Counted from the first letter of the stretch, positions 1-13,126 are shown. The stretch: DNA of 64,000 nt from Cokeromyces recurvatus (GCF_025118155.1 NW_026251405.1:62001-126000); one strand, 5' to 3'. Made by a program: numbers and translations. Notes: generated by a model from the sequence alone, not told the origin.

Positions 1-10
1 TTCTCTCTCT

Positions 11-41
<31 letters not shown>

Positions 42-55
42 GAATCTGATAACAG

Positions 56-3000
56 TAAATTCTCATAAAAGTTTAGTAGATTATAATGGATATAGTGAAG
101 CAGAGATAGAAGACATGTTTGAAAAAATGCTGGTATGCAAAATATAAATGAATTAAAAAAAAATTAATAAATATGTATTTATGTAATTTTATATACGTAT
201 ATGCATGTAGACACGAAGAGGTATTCGTGATAATGCAGCACGTTCAGTTATGTTAGACTTTTCAACTGAAAAGAAATGGTTGATGATATCCCAAGATAAG
301 CAAGCCAACTTTTCAAATTTGAATACACTGAATTCTTCATCTGCTAGTACTAATGTTGGAAATAACTCAAATAAAGAGAATCATCATCATAATTCTACTC
401 CAATAACTTCAGTAGACAAAAATTCTCCTGAGTTTTATATTGAAAAATTATCGGAACCCGATACGAAAGGTGTCACTCCACGTCTAATTGCCCATTTAGC
501 CGTAAGTTTAAGAACAATGTCTTTAAGCTGGGTGAGGAAGTTTATAGAACTGAAAGGCATACAAATTATCACAAGCGTTCTTGATGTGATCAATATAAGG
601 GATCAAAAGTAAGGGGATTTTAATTTATTTGTGTTATGAAAAAAACTGATTTTTTTTTTTTTTTTTTTTTTTGGTAGAAATGAATCGGACTTGCAGATGG
701 AAGCTGAAATTTTAAAATGCTTTAAATCATTAATTAATAATAGAGTTGAGTATTTTTTTTTTTTGTTTTTTTTTTGTTTTTTGTTTTAGTATCAGCTAGT
801 TTATTTATCTATCTATCTATTTATTTATTTATTTTTTTAGTGGGGCGCCGGAGAAGTTATTTCACATCCTCAATGCGTTTTTCGTATTGTATTATCGCTT
901 GTATCACCTCCTATTCAAACACGAAAATTAGTCTGCGAAATTTTAGCTTTTGTATGCCATGTCGATTTACCAAAGGGGCAAGATATTGTACTCAAGGGCT
1001 TAGATAAATTAAGTGAACATCTTGGTGAATTTGGTAGATTTGATGCCTGGTTAAAGTTATTAGAAGCAACATTAGATGGAAGAGGAAAGATGGGAAGCTT
1101 AGTAGGTGCAAGTGAAGATGTGAAACGATTAGCAGGAAGTGGTGCACCCGATAGTCATTTAAGTGATTTTGCTTTATCCAATATGATGTTAGTCAATTCT
1201 CTCGTTACAGTTATTGAAGATGTTGAGATTCGTGTTCATCTTCGTAATCAGTTGAATGCGAGTGGATTAGATTCGATTATGGAAAAAATGATGCAATTTA
1301 ATAACGAGCAACTTAAACGCCATATCAATATCTATAGGCAAATGTGCGAAAATGATGTGGATGAGATTATGGACATTTATAATGAAACTATGCTGACCAG
1401 TATGAATGATCCTCGTGCTTGTTTTGAACGTATTTTGGAAAGAGTAGAGGGTACTCGAAGTTATAACTTTTTCTTAAGTGCACTTCAACATCTTCTTATG
1501 GTACAAGCTCAAGGTGATATTCAGTAAGTAGGAAAAAAAATAAAAAATAAAAATTAGTGTTGCGTAAATATATTTAATAACCCCTCCCCAAAACACACAC
1601 ACACACACATTAGAGTTCGTTATTTCCAAATTATAGACAAGTTAATTACACAAGTTGTAATGGATCGAAAAGGAATTGAAAATGATAGTTTTTCAGGATC
1701 AGGTGTGGTTTGGTCAGTTGGTATGCTGATTGATAAATTTGCCGAACAAGATCAGTTAAATGCTGCCCTAAAGGAGGCGGAAGAAACAAAAAAAATGTAT
1801 GAAAAAGCTATTAAAGAGAAACAGGAACTTGAAACTGAAATTAATTTAAAAGAGGATGGTTTGATCGGTATATTGCGAGATAAAACAAACTCGCTGGAGG
1901 ATTTATTACGTATGTCACGTCATACTATATCTACCCTACAACGGAAATTGAAGGATATTCAACATGAATATGAAATGAATATTGCAGCTCTAGATCAACA
2001 ATTAAGGCAGATTTATACAAAAGCGATCGATGCTAATCGTAAAGATGGAATTGTTGAAGATGACCAAAATGGCCACTTTGTGTTAGGTAGAGAGGAAGTG
2101 ACGAAGGCATACGATCGTCTAAAAGCACAAGCCATTTTAGAAGGAAAACCAGGACAAAATGAAGAAGTAAGTAATAAACTGAAAAAGGAATAATGAAAAA
2201 AAAAACACTTGTAAAGAATAATCAGATACTTATTGTCGTATTATCAAAGGAGTATATTCCCCGAGCAGAGGGATTGTCAGATAGTTTCAAAGCATCTCTA
2301 CTAGGACAACTTAGTGGTGGACCGACTGAATTTGTTATTCCTGGAACAGCTCCTCTAATTGGATCAACTCGCCGTGTTCCTGTTTCTGGCGGAAGAAAGA
2401 ATTGGTTATCTGATGCCTCTTCAGCAGAACTTAATAATGATAATAAAGATGGCATAAAGATGAGTATCGAGCTTAAAGACCAAGTAGATCAACTTTTAAG
2501 TGAAGAATCTAATGAGATTTCAAATAACATACCAGAAGATTATTCCGATAAACCAATTAGTGCACTGGCTGCAGAATTGGAACTTAAATTGAAAAAGCAA
2601 AGCAATAAGGATAATTCAACTCTACTTTCCTCTGCTGACAAATCAACTACCACTATTAACTCCTCTGAACCTAATTTTAAGCCTTCAAAACAATTGATAC
2701 AATCAGACGAACAAAATAATGTTTCAAACGAAACTGTAAATAATCAACCACCTACTGATATACCATCACCACCACAAATATCATTATCAACATTACAATC
2801 TGAAAAATCAGAAAACCAAAATATACCATCTCCTCCCCCACCACCGCCACCACCTCCACCACCACCAACGACTAATGGAGCTATACCACCTCCACCTCCG
2901 CCACCGCCACCACCACCGCCAATGACTAATGGAACTATACCACCCCCACCTCCTCCTCCACCCCCACCACCGCCATCTTCTTTTTCAAATGGTCAAATAC

Positions 3001-4804
3001 CCCCACCACCCCCACCGCCACCTCCACCACCTGGTTCTAATGCAGTACCACCTCCACCCCCACCTCTTCCTGGAACATTGAATGCCCCAGTTGCACCTTC
3101 TGCACCAACTCGTAAAGTGATTCGTCATCAGCCTAATGTGAAGACAAGGGCACTTCAATGGACTAAACTTCAAGCCAACTTTGTGGGCAAAACAATTTGG
3201 GGATCTGATGATATTGATGAAATGGCATTAGAAGATGAACTTGATGAGTTAGGAATCTTTAATTCTATTGAAGAATTATTCGCGCAAAAGGTGATTCAAA
3301 GCAAGAAACGAGTGATAAAGGAGAAGAGACAAGAAATTCGTATCTTAGATCCTAAAAAGGCATATAATATTAACATCGCTTTACTTTCAAAATTGAAACG
3401 TTATACATTTGAAGAGGTTCGAAAAGCAATTTTAGCTGTAGAAGATGATATCCTTACAGAAAATCTTTTGATTCATTTGCAAGCTAATGTACCTACAGCA
3501 GAAGAACAAGGCAAACTGTCTGTATTTGTTAAGAGTGCCTCAGAGGAAGAGTTGGAGCAATTATCCAAACCTGACAGCTTCTGCGTTGAGGTAAATTTTA
3601 GGTGATATTATGTATGTATAAAACCAAAAGGCTTATATATATATATATATATATTTTCTCTTTTAATAGATGTTAAAAATTGATCGATATAAGGAAAGAA
3701 TAGACAATATGCTATTCCGTGCTACATTTGCAGAGAAACATCAACAGTTATCTCGAGTAAGTTTGTATTTTTTTTCCCCTTTTTTCTTAAAGAAATTATA
3801 TTGACCCAATAAGGATATATATTTAGAATATGAAATCTGTCTTGGAAGCTTCTATTGCCCTGAAAGAGTCAAAAGCATTCAAAGAGTTATTAAAGGTAAT
3901 CTGCCGAATATAAATATGTATTTAAGCACAATTATCTAAAAAAAAAAAAAAAAAAAAAAGTTCATTCTAGTTATGGGCAACTTTATGAATGGAACTACTT
4001 TTCAAGGAGGCGCTTTTGGTATTCGTATAGCAAGCATCAACAAGGTAAAAAAAAAAAAATCTTTTTAGATAAAAAAAAATAGGAAATAATCTAATATATT
4101 TCATAGTTGGTTGATACTAAAGGAACAGAGAGCAATACTACTTTACTTCATTTCTTGGTGGATTCTGTTGAATCTAAAATCCCTCGTCTTCATCATTTCT
4201 TGGATGATCTTCAAGAAAGTGGCAATGCTTGCAAAGGTATATATATATATATATATATTGTGTTATTATTTTTTTTTTAATTATTACTCTTTCTATAGTT
4301 ACGTTACAAGATATGGTTAAAGAGTATAATGAAATTCGTGTGGGTCTACAGAAATTAATACAGGAACTAGATAATCATTATCCAGAAACAGAAGATGAGG
4401 ACGAAAATACAGAAGAAGGCGACAATTATGCACAAATAATGAGAAACTTCAGAAATGAAGCGATTGAAAAGTTTGAAGAACTTGAAGTTAGATATACATC
4501 TATGGATGTAGCTTACAGAGATGTTGTAAGCTACTATGGTGAAAATCCTGATCAAATGAAGCCAGATGAATTCTTTGGCATCTTCAAGACATTTACATCA
4601 AGTTGGGAGGTAAATAATTTTAATATATAAATATCATATTTATTTATTTATTTATTTATAGCGTGCTATGAGCGATAATGTATCTGCTAAAAAGAAGCTT
4701 GAAACTATGGAAAAGGCAAGACGAGCTGAGGAAGCACGCATAGAGAAAATAAAGGCACAACGACTTCGTGGTGTTGATACCAGTGATGGTAATATAATGA
4801 TGAT

Positions 4805-4844
<40 letters not shown>

Positions 4845-5186
4845 TATATTTTCCCTAATTTTTACTTTAATGATACAGCAAATCAATTAGGAATGGATGA
4901 AGATAAGAACATCATGGATAATCTATTAGATAAATTGAGAGAAGGAAATATAGACACAAGTAGTAGACGTAATAGAAATCAAGAAAAGTCTTTAACTCCA
5001 CGTGAAAAACGAATACAGAAGAGTGAATCAATTGTAATCTTGGCTGAAAATTTACTAAAATCAATTCAATCAGATAATGAAAGCGATTCGCCTACTTTAT
5101 CTAGAGGCAGTAGTCGTTCATATACAAAAAGAAACAAAAATGAATTATCTATTGCAGCATCATCATTAGAGGAGTTTTCTGTTTAA
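56..5186 (+). CDS. Diaphanous-type formin (5' end outside window)
   Basis: Actin nucleator and elongator of the Rho-regulated formin class (Bni1/SepA/mDia type), acting at sites of polarised growth. Thirteen exons are visible: 56-132, 211-608, 678-744, 841-1523, 1614-2166, 2250-3590, 3670-3756, 3827-3895, 3961-4044, 4107-4236, 4299-4609, 4662-4788 and 4879-5186. They give about 1410 residues in one frame. Domain order: GTPase-binding/FH3 region (exons to 1523, with motif ATLDGRGKMGS), coiled coil (about 1740-2060), FH1 with four polyproline blocks separated by short TNG-type spacers (2828-3075), FH2 starting near TRALQWTKL (about 3145) and including GNFMNG, and a C-terminal DAD core MDNLLDKLREG (about 4913) followed by basic residues. 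The DBD/DAD pair implies autoinhibition released by Rho GTPase. The start codon lies upstream of the window. Family identity is secure; the orthologue name is not. Confidence 0.95.
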
Positions 5187-5469
5187 ATGTATTTTTATTC
5201 TTTTTTTTTATACCTTAATTTATACATATTCATCATATATTCTTTTTACAACATGCTTATGTATAGAGAGAGAGACTTTCTTTAATATATTAAATTTACT
5301 TAATAATAATAATAATAATAAAAAAGTAAAGCATATATATATCTTTATGTGTGTGTATGCTGATTTAACTTTGCTATAATAGTGCATTCTTCACTATTTG
5401 CAATTTACTTTTATTATGTGTAAAAAAAAAAAAAAGGGGGATAGATTTTCAATATATTAATAAATCTTC

Positions 5470-5910
5470 TTAGTCAATTTTAACATTTTGATATATTTTA
5501 CGAACAAATTGACTCGCAATCGTATGACCAACAAAACCTATAATATAATTTTATATACTTAATATTTTTTTTTCTTTTGTCTTTATTATATATTGACTTA
5601 TAGTTCGACATACCTAACATACAAAATATACCCAAACATAAAAGGGCTGTATAACCGAAATAAAAACTAGTTTGAAACATGCCTGTCATCCTAAATTAAA
5701 AAAAAAGATTACATATACACCTTCAATCCCCTCCCCTCCTAATACGTAAAGTAAATATAACTCGCTTACTTTGTCTTCATAAAAAAGTAATAGATAGAGT
5801 AAATATAGATATAACCTGCTGTAGAGGCGCATGTCATAAAACTAACCCAATGCCTTGAAAAAAGGAAATTTTTTTTGTTAGTTTATATATACATATATAT
5901 ATATATATAT

Positions 5911-5941
<31 letters not shown>

Positions 5942-7164
5942 TTTTTATATATATTTATATAGTATGTATTACCAGCGATGATCTTCAGAATTCAACAAAA
6001 AGTAAGTACTTACGATAGAAACACAAGCACTAACAATTAGCATGATAATAAAGACCAAGAACATAAATCCATAAACATAATAAATCTTATATGTCCAGAA
6101 GGAAGTAAAGATGAAATAAATTTCAATAAAGATAGAACCAAAAGGTAAAATACCACCCATGGCGACAATCATTAAAGGCTCAGCATACCATACTTTTTCA
6201 GGAATAGGTCTTGGGATTGGATTCACGCGACAAGGGAAATCTGTTTGACTGCCCCAATTACGACCGACAATTGTACCAAGTAAAGTTAAGGGGAAACATA
6301 AAAAGATCCAGAGAGCAACGATAGATAATAAAGTATAAAAAGAGATTGCTCGTGAACTCGAATAAAAGATAGCTAAAGCATTAATAAAACCACCAATGCA
6401 TGAGACAGCACCTGGCCATAAACAAGCTGTCATGACTACAGTTTTTACCCAATCTTTGCCTCCATATCTAGCATAGTATCGTGCACTCGTATATCCAGCC
6501 ACAAATGAAGTAAGAGCATACAAGAAAATAGTAGCGGTGAGAATAGTTGCACGTTCAGCATATAAATCACCTAATATAGTATACAAGATAACCACAGCTG
6601 CTAAAATGACAAGTTGAGATCCAGTACCCATCAGAGCTGACATTAACATAAGGCGAGGAGGTTGACGAAAGACATCACCATGAACTTGTTTCCAACCATA
6701 TTCGTCACCTAAATCCCGATCCTACAAAATAAAATAAAGCATATAAATATAAAGCTAGTAAGATTATATTCATTAGAGTAATCATTACAAAGTCTGTAAG
6801 GCCTTCTTCACGATCATATCTTGTAAAATCACGTTTAATAGTTCTTAAAAGAATAACTGACACAAGACCAGTCAAAAATAGCACCATCATAAATGAGCTA
6901 AAAATAGAAAGCCAATGCACCTTTTTTTTTAAAAAAAGAAGAAATAGAATTAGCATACAGTTCTTTATAAAGAAAACAAAAAAAAAACGAATCATTCTAT
7001 TACTTTATGTTCAAAGAAATCTGTCTCTAATAAACTATCAAACCGATCCTGAAATGCAACTTCTGTAGGGTTCCAATCAACTGAATATGTGAAGGTTAAT
7101 TCTAATGATTTTTGATTATATTTTAACTCGACAGGTGCAGCATGCTGTAAACTAACAGAAATAA

Positions 7165-7210
<46 letters not shown>

Positions 7211-8031
7211 CAAGAAAAAAATGTAAGTATTCTTCTATTACTCGCTGATTATAATTTATTATATTCTCTTCTTACTTGATTTTTGTTGTATTCAAATGTA
7301 AAACTCTTGTGTGTATAAACATAAAGTGGTTTAAAATGTGGATCTTGTGTAATTTGGGAATCTTCTTTACCCTCATTAACATTTCCGCCTACAACACCAT
7401 TTAACGGCAAATCGTCTATTTATCATACCCAATTAATATATTTTTTTTTTTTTTGAATTCCTCCTAATCTCCCTTATTATTTACCAATAAACATTGTATA
7501 CCAATATTGATTATCCACTGCATATCTTAATACATCGATATCTTTTGCATCAAGTACCTTTTTACAATAAGGTTGATATGAATCAGTTTCTTGTTTTTAA
7601 GAAAATAAAGTAAATTAGAAAAAAAATAATAATAATAATAATAAATATCTTTTTCTAAATATTTTACTCAAGTAGCGAATTGGAATTCCAGAATTGACAA
7701 GATCCATACCCTGAAGGGCTTCTCCTAAAGTTTCATGATGATGTTGTATAGTATGTGGGCCTTGACAAAACGGTAATTGAAAATAAGGATATGTTTCTTG
7801 TCTATTATTCAAAGGCCCAACTGTATTCATCCATACTACCACTTCATCGCCCTCTTTGTACTAATTTATAATTCAATAATTCAGACGCGATTTTTTTTTT
7901 TTAAAAAAAACATGTAAGCAACATTTTACCACATGGTCATGTTCATCTGCTATTGTCACTGTTGAAAATAGAATAAAAATGGCACATAATGCCTTTATTG
8001 TCTTTTTTCTTTCTTTTATCCAACTGAACAT
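5470..8031 (-). CDS. TM9SF3-like nonaspanin (EMP70 family)
   Basis: Nine-transmembrane endosome/Golgi protein of the EMP70/TM9SF family, implicated in membrane-protein sorting. The start at 8031 gives a short basic N-terminus, then a hydrophobic signal segment ending near TIADEHDHV. The next exon reads [25 protein letters not shown] and [11 protein letters not shown], motifs closest to animal TM9SF3. The membrane half (about 5969-6995) has the family motifs [25 protein letters not shown] and LLNSEDHRW. Three short 3' exons lead to a stop at 5470-5472. The last residues are KID, a K-x-D C-terminal signal known in this family for COPI/Golgi retention. Several introns carry long poly-T, including a run of over 40 T near 7168-7210. 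The gene converges on the formin; its start is 232 bp from the stop of the upstream DDT/WHIM gene on the same strand. Confidence 0.92.
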
Positions 8032-8263
8032 TTATATGCGTATATATATATATATATGTATATATGTGTATGTATATGTGTGTGTGTTTATATACTTGTA
8101 TACGAATAGGATAATAACAATAAAAAAAAAAAGGGATGCAGGACCAAAGAAGCAATCACTACTTTTGTATAATAATAATAATAATTTAATCTCCGCAATT
8201 GACGACAGAATCCTATTTTATTATTTTTATGCAATATGATATATATAAACAAGCCTCTATTAT

Positions 8264-9670
8264 CTATAATGTAAGATCCTGACTCACACCTTCACTTATG
8301 ACTAAGTCAGTATTGTTGTCATTCATGTGTTGTTGTCTATTACTGTTTAACCGACTACTCCATCTGATTGGTGCTTGTAAAGGCTTACAGATATCTTCAG
8401 TTGTCCTTCTTTTATTATCCTCTTCATAGTATTCATCCTCATCCTCATCCTCATCCTCATCCACTAGTTCATATACGTCATCATAATTATACCGAACTCT
8501 ATTATTTCGATCACCTCGAGATCTTAATTGAGTTGGGGTAATTGAAATTTCTACAGGTATCAGTTTTCGCATTTCAGCTCTTTCTTTACGTAATCGTTTT
8601 TGTCTTTCTTTATCTGCTATTTCATAAATGTCATCTTGAATGACTTTAACAAGTGCCTTCTCTGATTTATTTGAAGAAGAAGATAAAGAGGAAACAAATT
8701 CTTCTAATTCTTGACGATTTCTACAGACTATTTCCCATTGATTTCTTTCCTTCATATTCGCCTTTTCACGCCATATCCAACAAGATTCTAAATAAATAAA
8801 TAAATTGATTAATTTCATACTATGGGTCGGGTATATGTAAATCTGCTACTATCATTTTACCTCCAAATTGCCAATATTTACGCTTTTTACTGTCTATACC
8901 AATTGGAGAAGATCTTATAGGATTAGATTGATTTTTTGTTGTATGTTGATTATTGTGGTCAATAATGGATTTAATAGCTCGGCTATCTTGTAACTGCCAT
9001 TCTATTAGAGAGTGTAAAATGTATAACTATTTATTATAGAAGATTAGTTAAGTAAGTAACACACAACATGACTTTTTTTTTTTTTTTTTTGTGACATTTT
9101 TACTTTAAGTTCAATAGATAACGAATTAAAATTTTGCTTATTTAAAGGATTCACTTCTAAATCTATTTCAAATGATTTAATTTTATCTGCTACAATTTGG
9201 TGTAGTGAATTTTTGAATGATCTAATGTAATGAAGAAAAAAAAAAAAAAGACATGATTAGATAACAATATATATATACATATATACACATATACACATAT
9301 ACACATATACACATATACACATATACACATATACACATATACATATGCACATGCAAAGCATACTTTACTCAACATAGTTTTTGCGATTTAAAGCATTTCC
9401 AAGAGAAGCACAGATGATTTTATGTATTAATTCACTTTCTTCTTTTTGAATTTCTTCTTCTAAATCCTTTAAATTTTTTTTTTATAAGATGTGTCATCTA
9501 ATATAAGAAGAAGGGTCATTTTATACACGCACCTGAGGAGTAAACTCTGGTAGGGGATAAAAGCTAGGTTCGATTTCTTTTTGTGGATTGAAAGTAGAGG
9601 CAAAAGCATAAATGAATGCCATTTCCCATTGTTGAAATGGAGTAAATTCATATTGAGACTTTTGACACAT
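8264..9670 (-). CDS. DDT/WHIM-domain chromatin protein
   Basis: Small protein with DDT and WHIM motifs, which in known families (Itc1/ACF1, RSF1, Ioc3) dock ISWI-type remodellers and read nucleosome spacing. The N-terminal exon has a DDT-like helix block (WEMAFIYAFAST, then LPEFTPQ) and continues in ELIHKIICASLGNALNR. A spliced exon at about 9020 reads YILHSLIEWQLQDSRAIK, fitting WHIM1. About 8880-8930 reads RSSPIGIDSKKRKYWQFG, fitting WHIM2 (IG.D...R.YW). The C-terminus is basic, then acidic (a DEDEDEDE tract near 8450), and ends at 8264. The start is uncertain: ATG at 9670 works, but a lysine-rich first exon beyond the inserted transposon (ATG near 11471) with acceptor AAAG just inside the present exon is possible. 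The specific partner complex cannot be named from sequence. Confidence 0.75.
9277..9352. repeat. 8-bp microsatellite (ATACACAT)n
   Basis: About eight near-perfect tandem copies of an 8-bp ATACACAT unit inside an intron of the DDT/WHIM gene. The flanking exon edges (CATTAG acceptor near 9229 on the minus strand) show it is spliced out. Confidence 0.85.
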
Positions 9671-9719
9671 TTGAAAACAACAAAAGGAAAAATGAAATAA
9701 AATGAAATAAAATGAAGTA

Positions 9720-9744
9720 CGCTCTTTCTTAAATCACATGGAAC

Positions 9745-9780
<36 letters not shown>

Positions 9781-11399
9781 GCACATTTTTTTTTCCATTT
9801 TGGCACACTTCCTAATTCGATTTAGCACACAAACTTAATCGAGTTTGGTACAGTTTAAAAATTTTCTTAAAAAAAATGGCATCCTTTTACTTTTAATGAA
9901 AAGAAATTGTTTTTATTTTCTTTAAATTTCATATATAAGCGATGTCTCTCTCCATATTTTTTTTTGAAGACGGAAAGGGTGGTGCCATGGATGAAAATGA
10001 CCGTGAACCGGTTCAAATGGAAGTGGATGAGGAAGCGTGCCCCTTTAGACGATATCACTGACTTTGAAATGCATTCTGAAATGAAGCCGCCGGAAAGAAT
10101 AGTAAAAAGCAAAGGTCATACTCTGAATGGATTTAAAGATGATCAAACAAGGAAAAGACACCAAGGTCATGTCAAAGATCTATTTTCTTTTTTTTTCACA
10201 TTTATGAGAAAGGTTTAACTGCAGGAAAAGCTGCGAAATTAGCAAATATCCCCTTGACCAAACGGCATACAATTGGCTCCAGAAGGGATCAGCTTGAGAT
10301 ACAAAAATCTCCTGAGGATAAGGAGAAAGAGAGGAATAATGAGGAAGTTGAGAATTTTGAGAATAAATTAAAAAAAAAAAAAAAGCAGGAAGACAGAAAA
10401 TGTTGTATGAAAATCACAAGGAGTACCTTGTACAGACATTTGATGATAATCCCTCCACAATAGTAGATCAAGCATTAGATGGCTTGACTACTCAATTTGA
10501 TGGTCTGAAAGTTTCTCGGGCGACTGTTCACAAGTTCATGACAGAAGATTACGCTCTATCACAGAAAAAAAAAAGCATACTTTTATTCTACGGAAAGAAA
10601 CTCCCCTGAAAAGATCCAGCAGAGATACGAATGGGTAGTTAAATGGTCAGAGACGGATCTAGATTTTGAGAGAAACTGTGTCTTTATTGATGAAGCGGCA
10701 TTCCACATCAACATGAAAAGAAGAGTAGCTTGGTCGCAAGAAAGGCGAGAGAGCAATAGTCGAAACGCCCACAACAAGGGCACAGACAACGACGCCATTG
10801 GGGAAGGGGAGGCCATTTCACCTTTTGGTGTCATCAGTGTCAAAGTAAGGTGGCCGTATGAGGCTCCCTCAAAAATAAAACGGGAATTGCCTGGTGCATC
10901 CAAAGCTATCAAAACTACAGGTACTGTCATTGACCATTATTTTAATTTTATTGGGAGTGTTCTTGATGTTATGGATGAGCATGAAGATATCGGAAGATAC
11001 GTTATCAATCGAGGCTATGGCTGTATATATATATATATATATATCCCCCTATTCCCCAGAATTGAATCCAATAAAGTAATTCTGGTCTGTTGTCAAGAGC
11101 AAGCTCAAGAGGGAGAAACTTCTACAGAAAGAAACTCTCACTTCAAGGATTTCTGAAGCTTGTAACAGTATTCTTTATAGTGACTTGCGAGGCTTTTATC
11201 GTTATTCTGCATCCAAATGGCAGTTGTGTTTTGATAAACAGCCACTTTAATGTGATAGCATACTTTTTTGCCATGAATAAAAAAAAAAAAAAATGTGCCA
11301 TAACAAAAGTCGGCAGTTGTTCCAAACCGAAACCGAATTATAATGTATGCCAAAAAATGGTGCCATAAAAAAGTGTGCCATGTGATTTAAGAAAGAGTG
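9720..11399 (+). mobile_element. Tc1-like DNA transposon A (inactivated)
   Basis: 1680-bp element bounded by a TA duplication at 9718-9719 and 11400-11401, the hallmark of Tc1/mariner insertion. The ends are inverted: left CGCTCTTTCTTAAATCACAT, and the right end reads the same on the other strand apart from one base within the first 20. Inside the left end, hexamers GGAACA, GGCACA, GGCACA, AGCACA and GGTACA start at 9740, 9780, 9802, 9824 and 9847, a 22-23 bp repeat with one double step over a poly-T tract. The interior holds a broken transposase on the + strand. It lies 48 bp upstream of the likely start of the DDT/WHIM gene. Confidence 0.92.
9966..11250 (+). pseudogene. Broken Tc1-like transposase of element A
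   Basis: Degenerate DD34E-type transposase related to the intact one at 27297-28427. Recognisable pieces in order: N-terminal FEDGKGGAMDEN (about 9966), KPPERI (about 10084), a helix-turn-helix region FYEKGLTAGKAAKLANIPL, a linker FDDNPSTIVDQALDGL, the first catalytic Asp in FIDEAAFHINMKR (about 10683-10720) and the terminal PYSPELNPI (about 11050). Several frame changes separate the pieces. The DNAPIH segment carrying the second Asp is missing, replaced by a TA microsatellite. The codon expected for the catalytic Glu after NPI reads AAG (Lys) and is followed by TAA. The copy cannot encode an active enzyme. Confidence 0.88.
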
Positions 11400-11505
11400 T
11401 AAAATAAAATAAATAGGTTACTTTTTTTTTTTTTTTTTTCTTTTTCCTTTCTTTCTTTCTTTTTCATTGGAATGATTTAAATATCAGTTATAAATAATAG
11501 TTTTA

Positions 11506-13126
11506 TTATTCAACTAAGCTCTTTTTATCTATACTTTGTGCATTATTATGATGTCGTCCTAAAGTAAATAATAACACACAACCAATGACAAGAATGGAAC
11601 CAATTCCTTTATACATTGTAAAGCCTAATAATAGATGAGCATTAGAAGGATAACAAAAGAAATTACTTGTCATAACTTACATTGTGCAGGGTCTGTTTTA
11701 CAATACCATGAATCACTAATAACATAAACTAAAACTGCTCTTAAACCTTGCAAAATACCAGTAGCTACCTATAAAGTAGACACTATTATATAAGATATTA
11801 TATCAATTCAAAAGGATATATAGATTGGGTCTTACACTTCCTGTTCGTTCAATAAGTTCATAATAATTCCATGAATGGGTTGCATTAGCCACTATTACTA
11901 ATATATACATAAAGCATACATGTTCGATTGTAGTTGACTCCTTTATATGTATTAATTGATTAAATCGAGGTAAAGTATATATAGAAATCCAAACAAGTGA
12001 AATACATGATGTATAAACACCTGTATAAAAGCATAATCTAGCAGGTAATGGTGGAGGCCTTTGTTGTGACATAAGATAATCAGAATAAACATAAACACAG
12101 GCTAATAATGATTATTAGTATATGAGATACTACCACTACTACTACCACTACTACTACTACTACTACCAACACTACTACTACCAACACTACTACTACCAAC
12201 ACTACTACTACCAACACTACTACTACCAACACTACTACTACCAACACTACTACTACCAACACTACTACTACTACCAACACTACTTACAGTAAAAGAATGT
12301 ACCGCCTAAAGTCATTAAAGTGCCAAACATCAATAAAGATACTGGTGACTGATGATCTAAAGGGAAATTACCCATTGAACTAACAGCTAAACCAGCACTT
12401 GTACCAAATATAGAAAACCATTGTAATTTAGATAAAGATCGACTCATAAGTAACCAATTTAAAATAGCACACCAGATAACAACACTGCTATAAATAACCT
12501 GATACATCTATAATAATAAAGATGTTAAAAAGCAGTCATTTATAGACTTATTACTTACGCCACTACCAATGATTGAAAAGCCAACAGTAACGCAAAAGTT
12601 AGCAAATACATCTAATACAGACAATTTAATAACTGATTTATGTGAAATAGGTCCTTCTTCATACAATGTAATATCTTGATTGGGTATATGAGTTTCTGTA
12701 CTTGTAATATTATCATGATTTATTTGTACCTGAAAAAAAAAAGTGAATATTATTTCATTTATTTATTCATTTTTCCTTCTTACCATATTGATATGGCCTA
12801 TTTCTGCTAGTTCTTCTTCTTGATTAACTTGACTATAGCCCTTTTTTTTATTTTTTAATAAAATAGGTATAATTAAACCGACTAAAACCATGCCAAGATA
12901 TTGTGATAATTGCGCTAAATAACTGTCACCCGCTTTTTTTTTAAAAAAAAAAAAAAATAATTAATTAATTAATCTTCATAGTGAATGAACAATGTAAAAA
13001 ATTTAATAAATTACTTGCTGCTCCATGATAAAATAACCATTGAATCCCTAGAGTTGTACAAAGCCCAGATATTAAAAAAAGAACTTGGTGAAAACCAATA
13101 TACAAAGTTTCTCCATTGATCTTCAT
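11506..13126 (-). CDS. DMT/SLC35-like membrane transporter
   Basis: Multi-spanning membrane protein resembling the drug/metabolite transporter (EamA/SLC35) superfamily; substrate unknown. The start at 13126 gives MKINGETLYIGFHQ and a first hydrophobic helix. Later exons supply SVLDVFANFCVTVGFSIIGSG, QVIYSSVVIWCAILNWLLM and SLSKLQWFSIFGTSAGLAV, a spacing typical of the repeated DMT bundle. After an intron filled by a 15-bp minisatellite, exons read GTFFYSCVYVYSDYL across the splice, then RLCFYTGVYTSCISLVWI, SVATGILQGLRAVLVYVI and a final helix GIGSILVIGCVLLFTLG. The stop is at 11506-11508. The C-terminal half departs from textbook SLC35 members, so the family call is moderate and the substrate open. 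It is divergent from MSS51 across 1.9 kb. Confidence 0.65.
12126..12290. repeat. 15-bp minisatellite in intron
   Basis: Roughly seven to eight tandem copies of a 15-bp unit (CCAACACTACTACTA on the + strand) with interspersed ACT triplets. It fills an intron of the DMT-like gene: donor GTAAGT lies next to the repeat near 12290 and the acceptor TTAG is near 12107 on the minus strand. Read as protein it would give a meaningless poly-Val/Leu frame. Confidence 0.9.

Noticed and set aside
2985..3173. Minus-strand Trp/Arg-rich frame
   Set aside because: Antisense of the proline-rich FH1 repeats of the formin.
7943..8155. Minus-strand frame rich in Tyr/Ile/His
   Set aside because: Made by a TATA/TG microsatellite; only the overlapping out-of-frame TM9SF3 first exon starting at 8031 is real.
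12080..12280. Poly-Val/Leu open frame on the minus strand
   Set aside because: It is the translation of the 15-bp minisatellite inside an intron.
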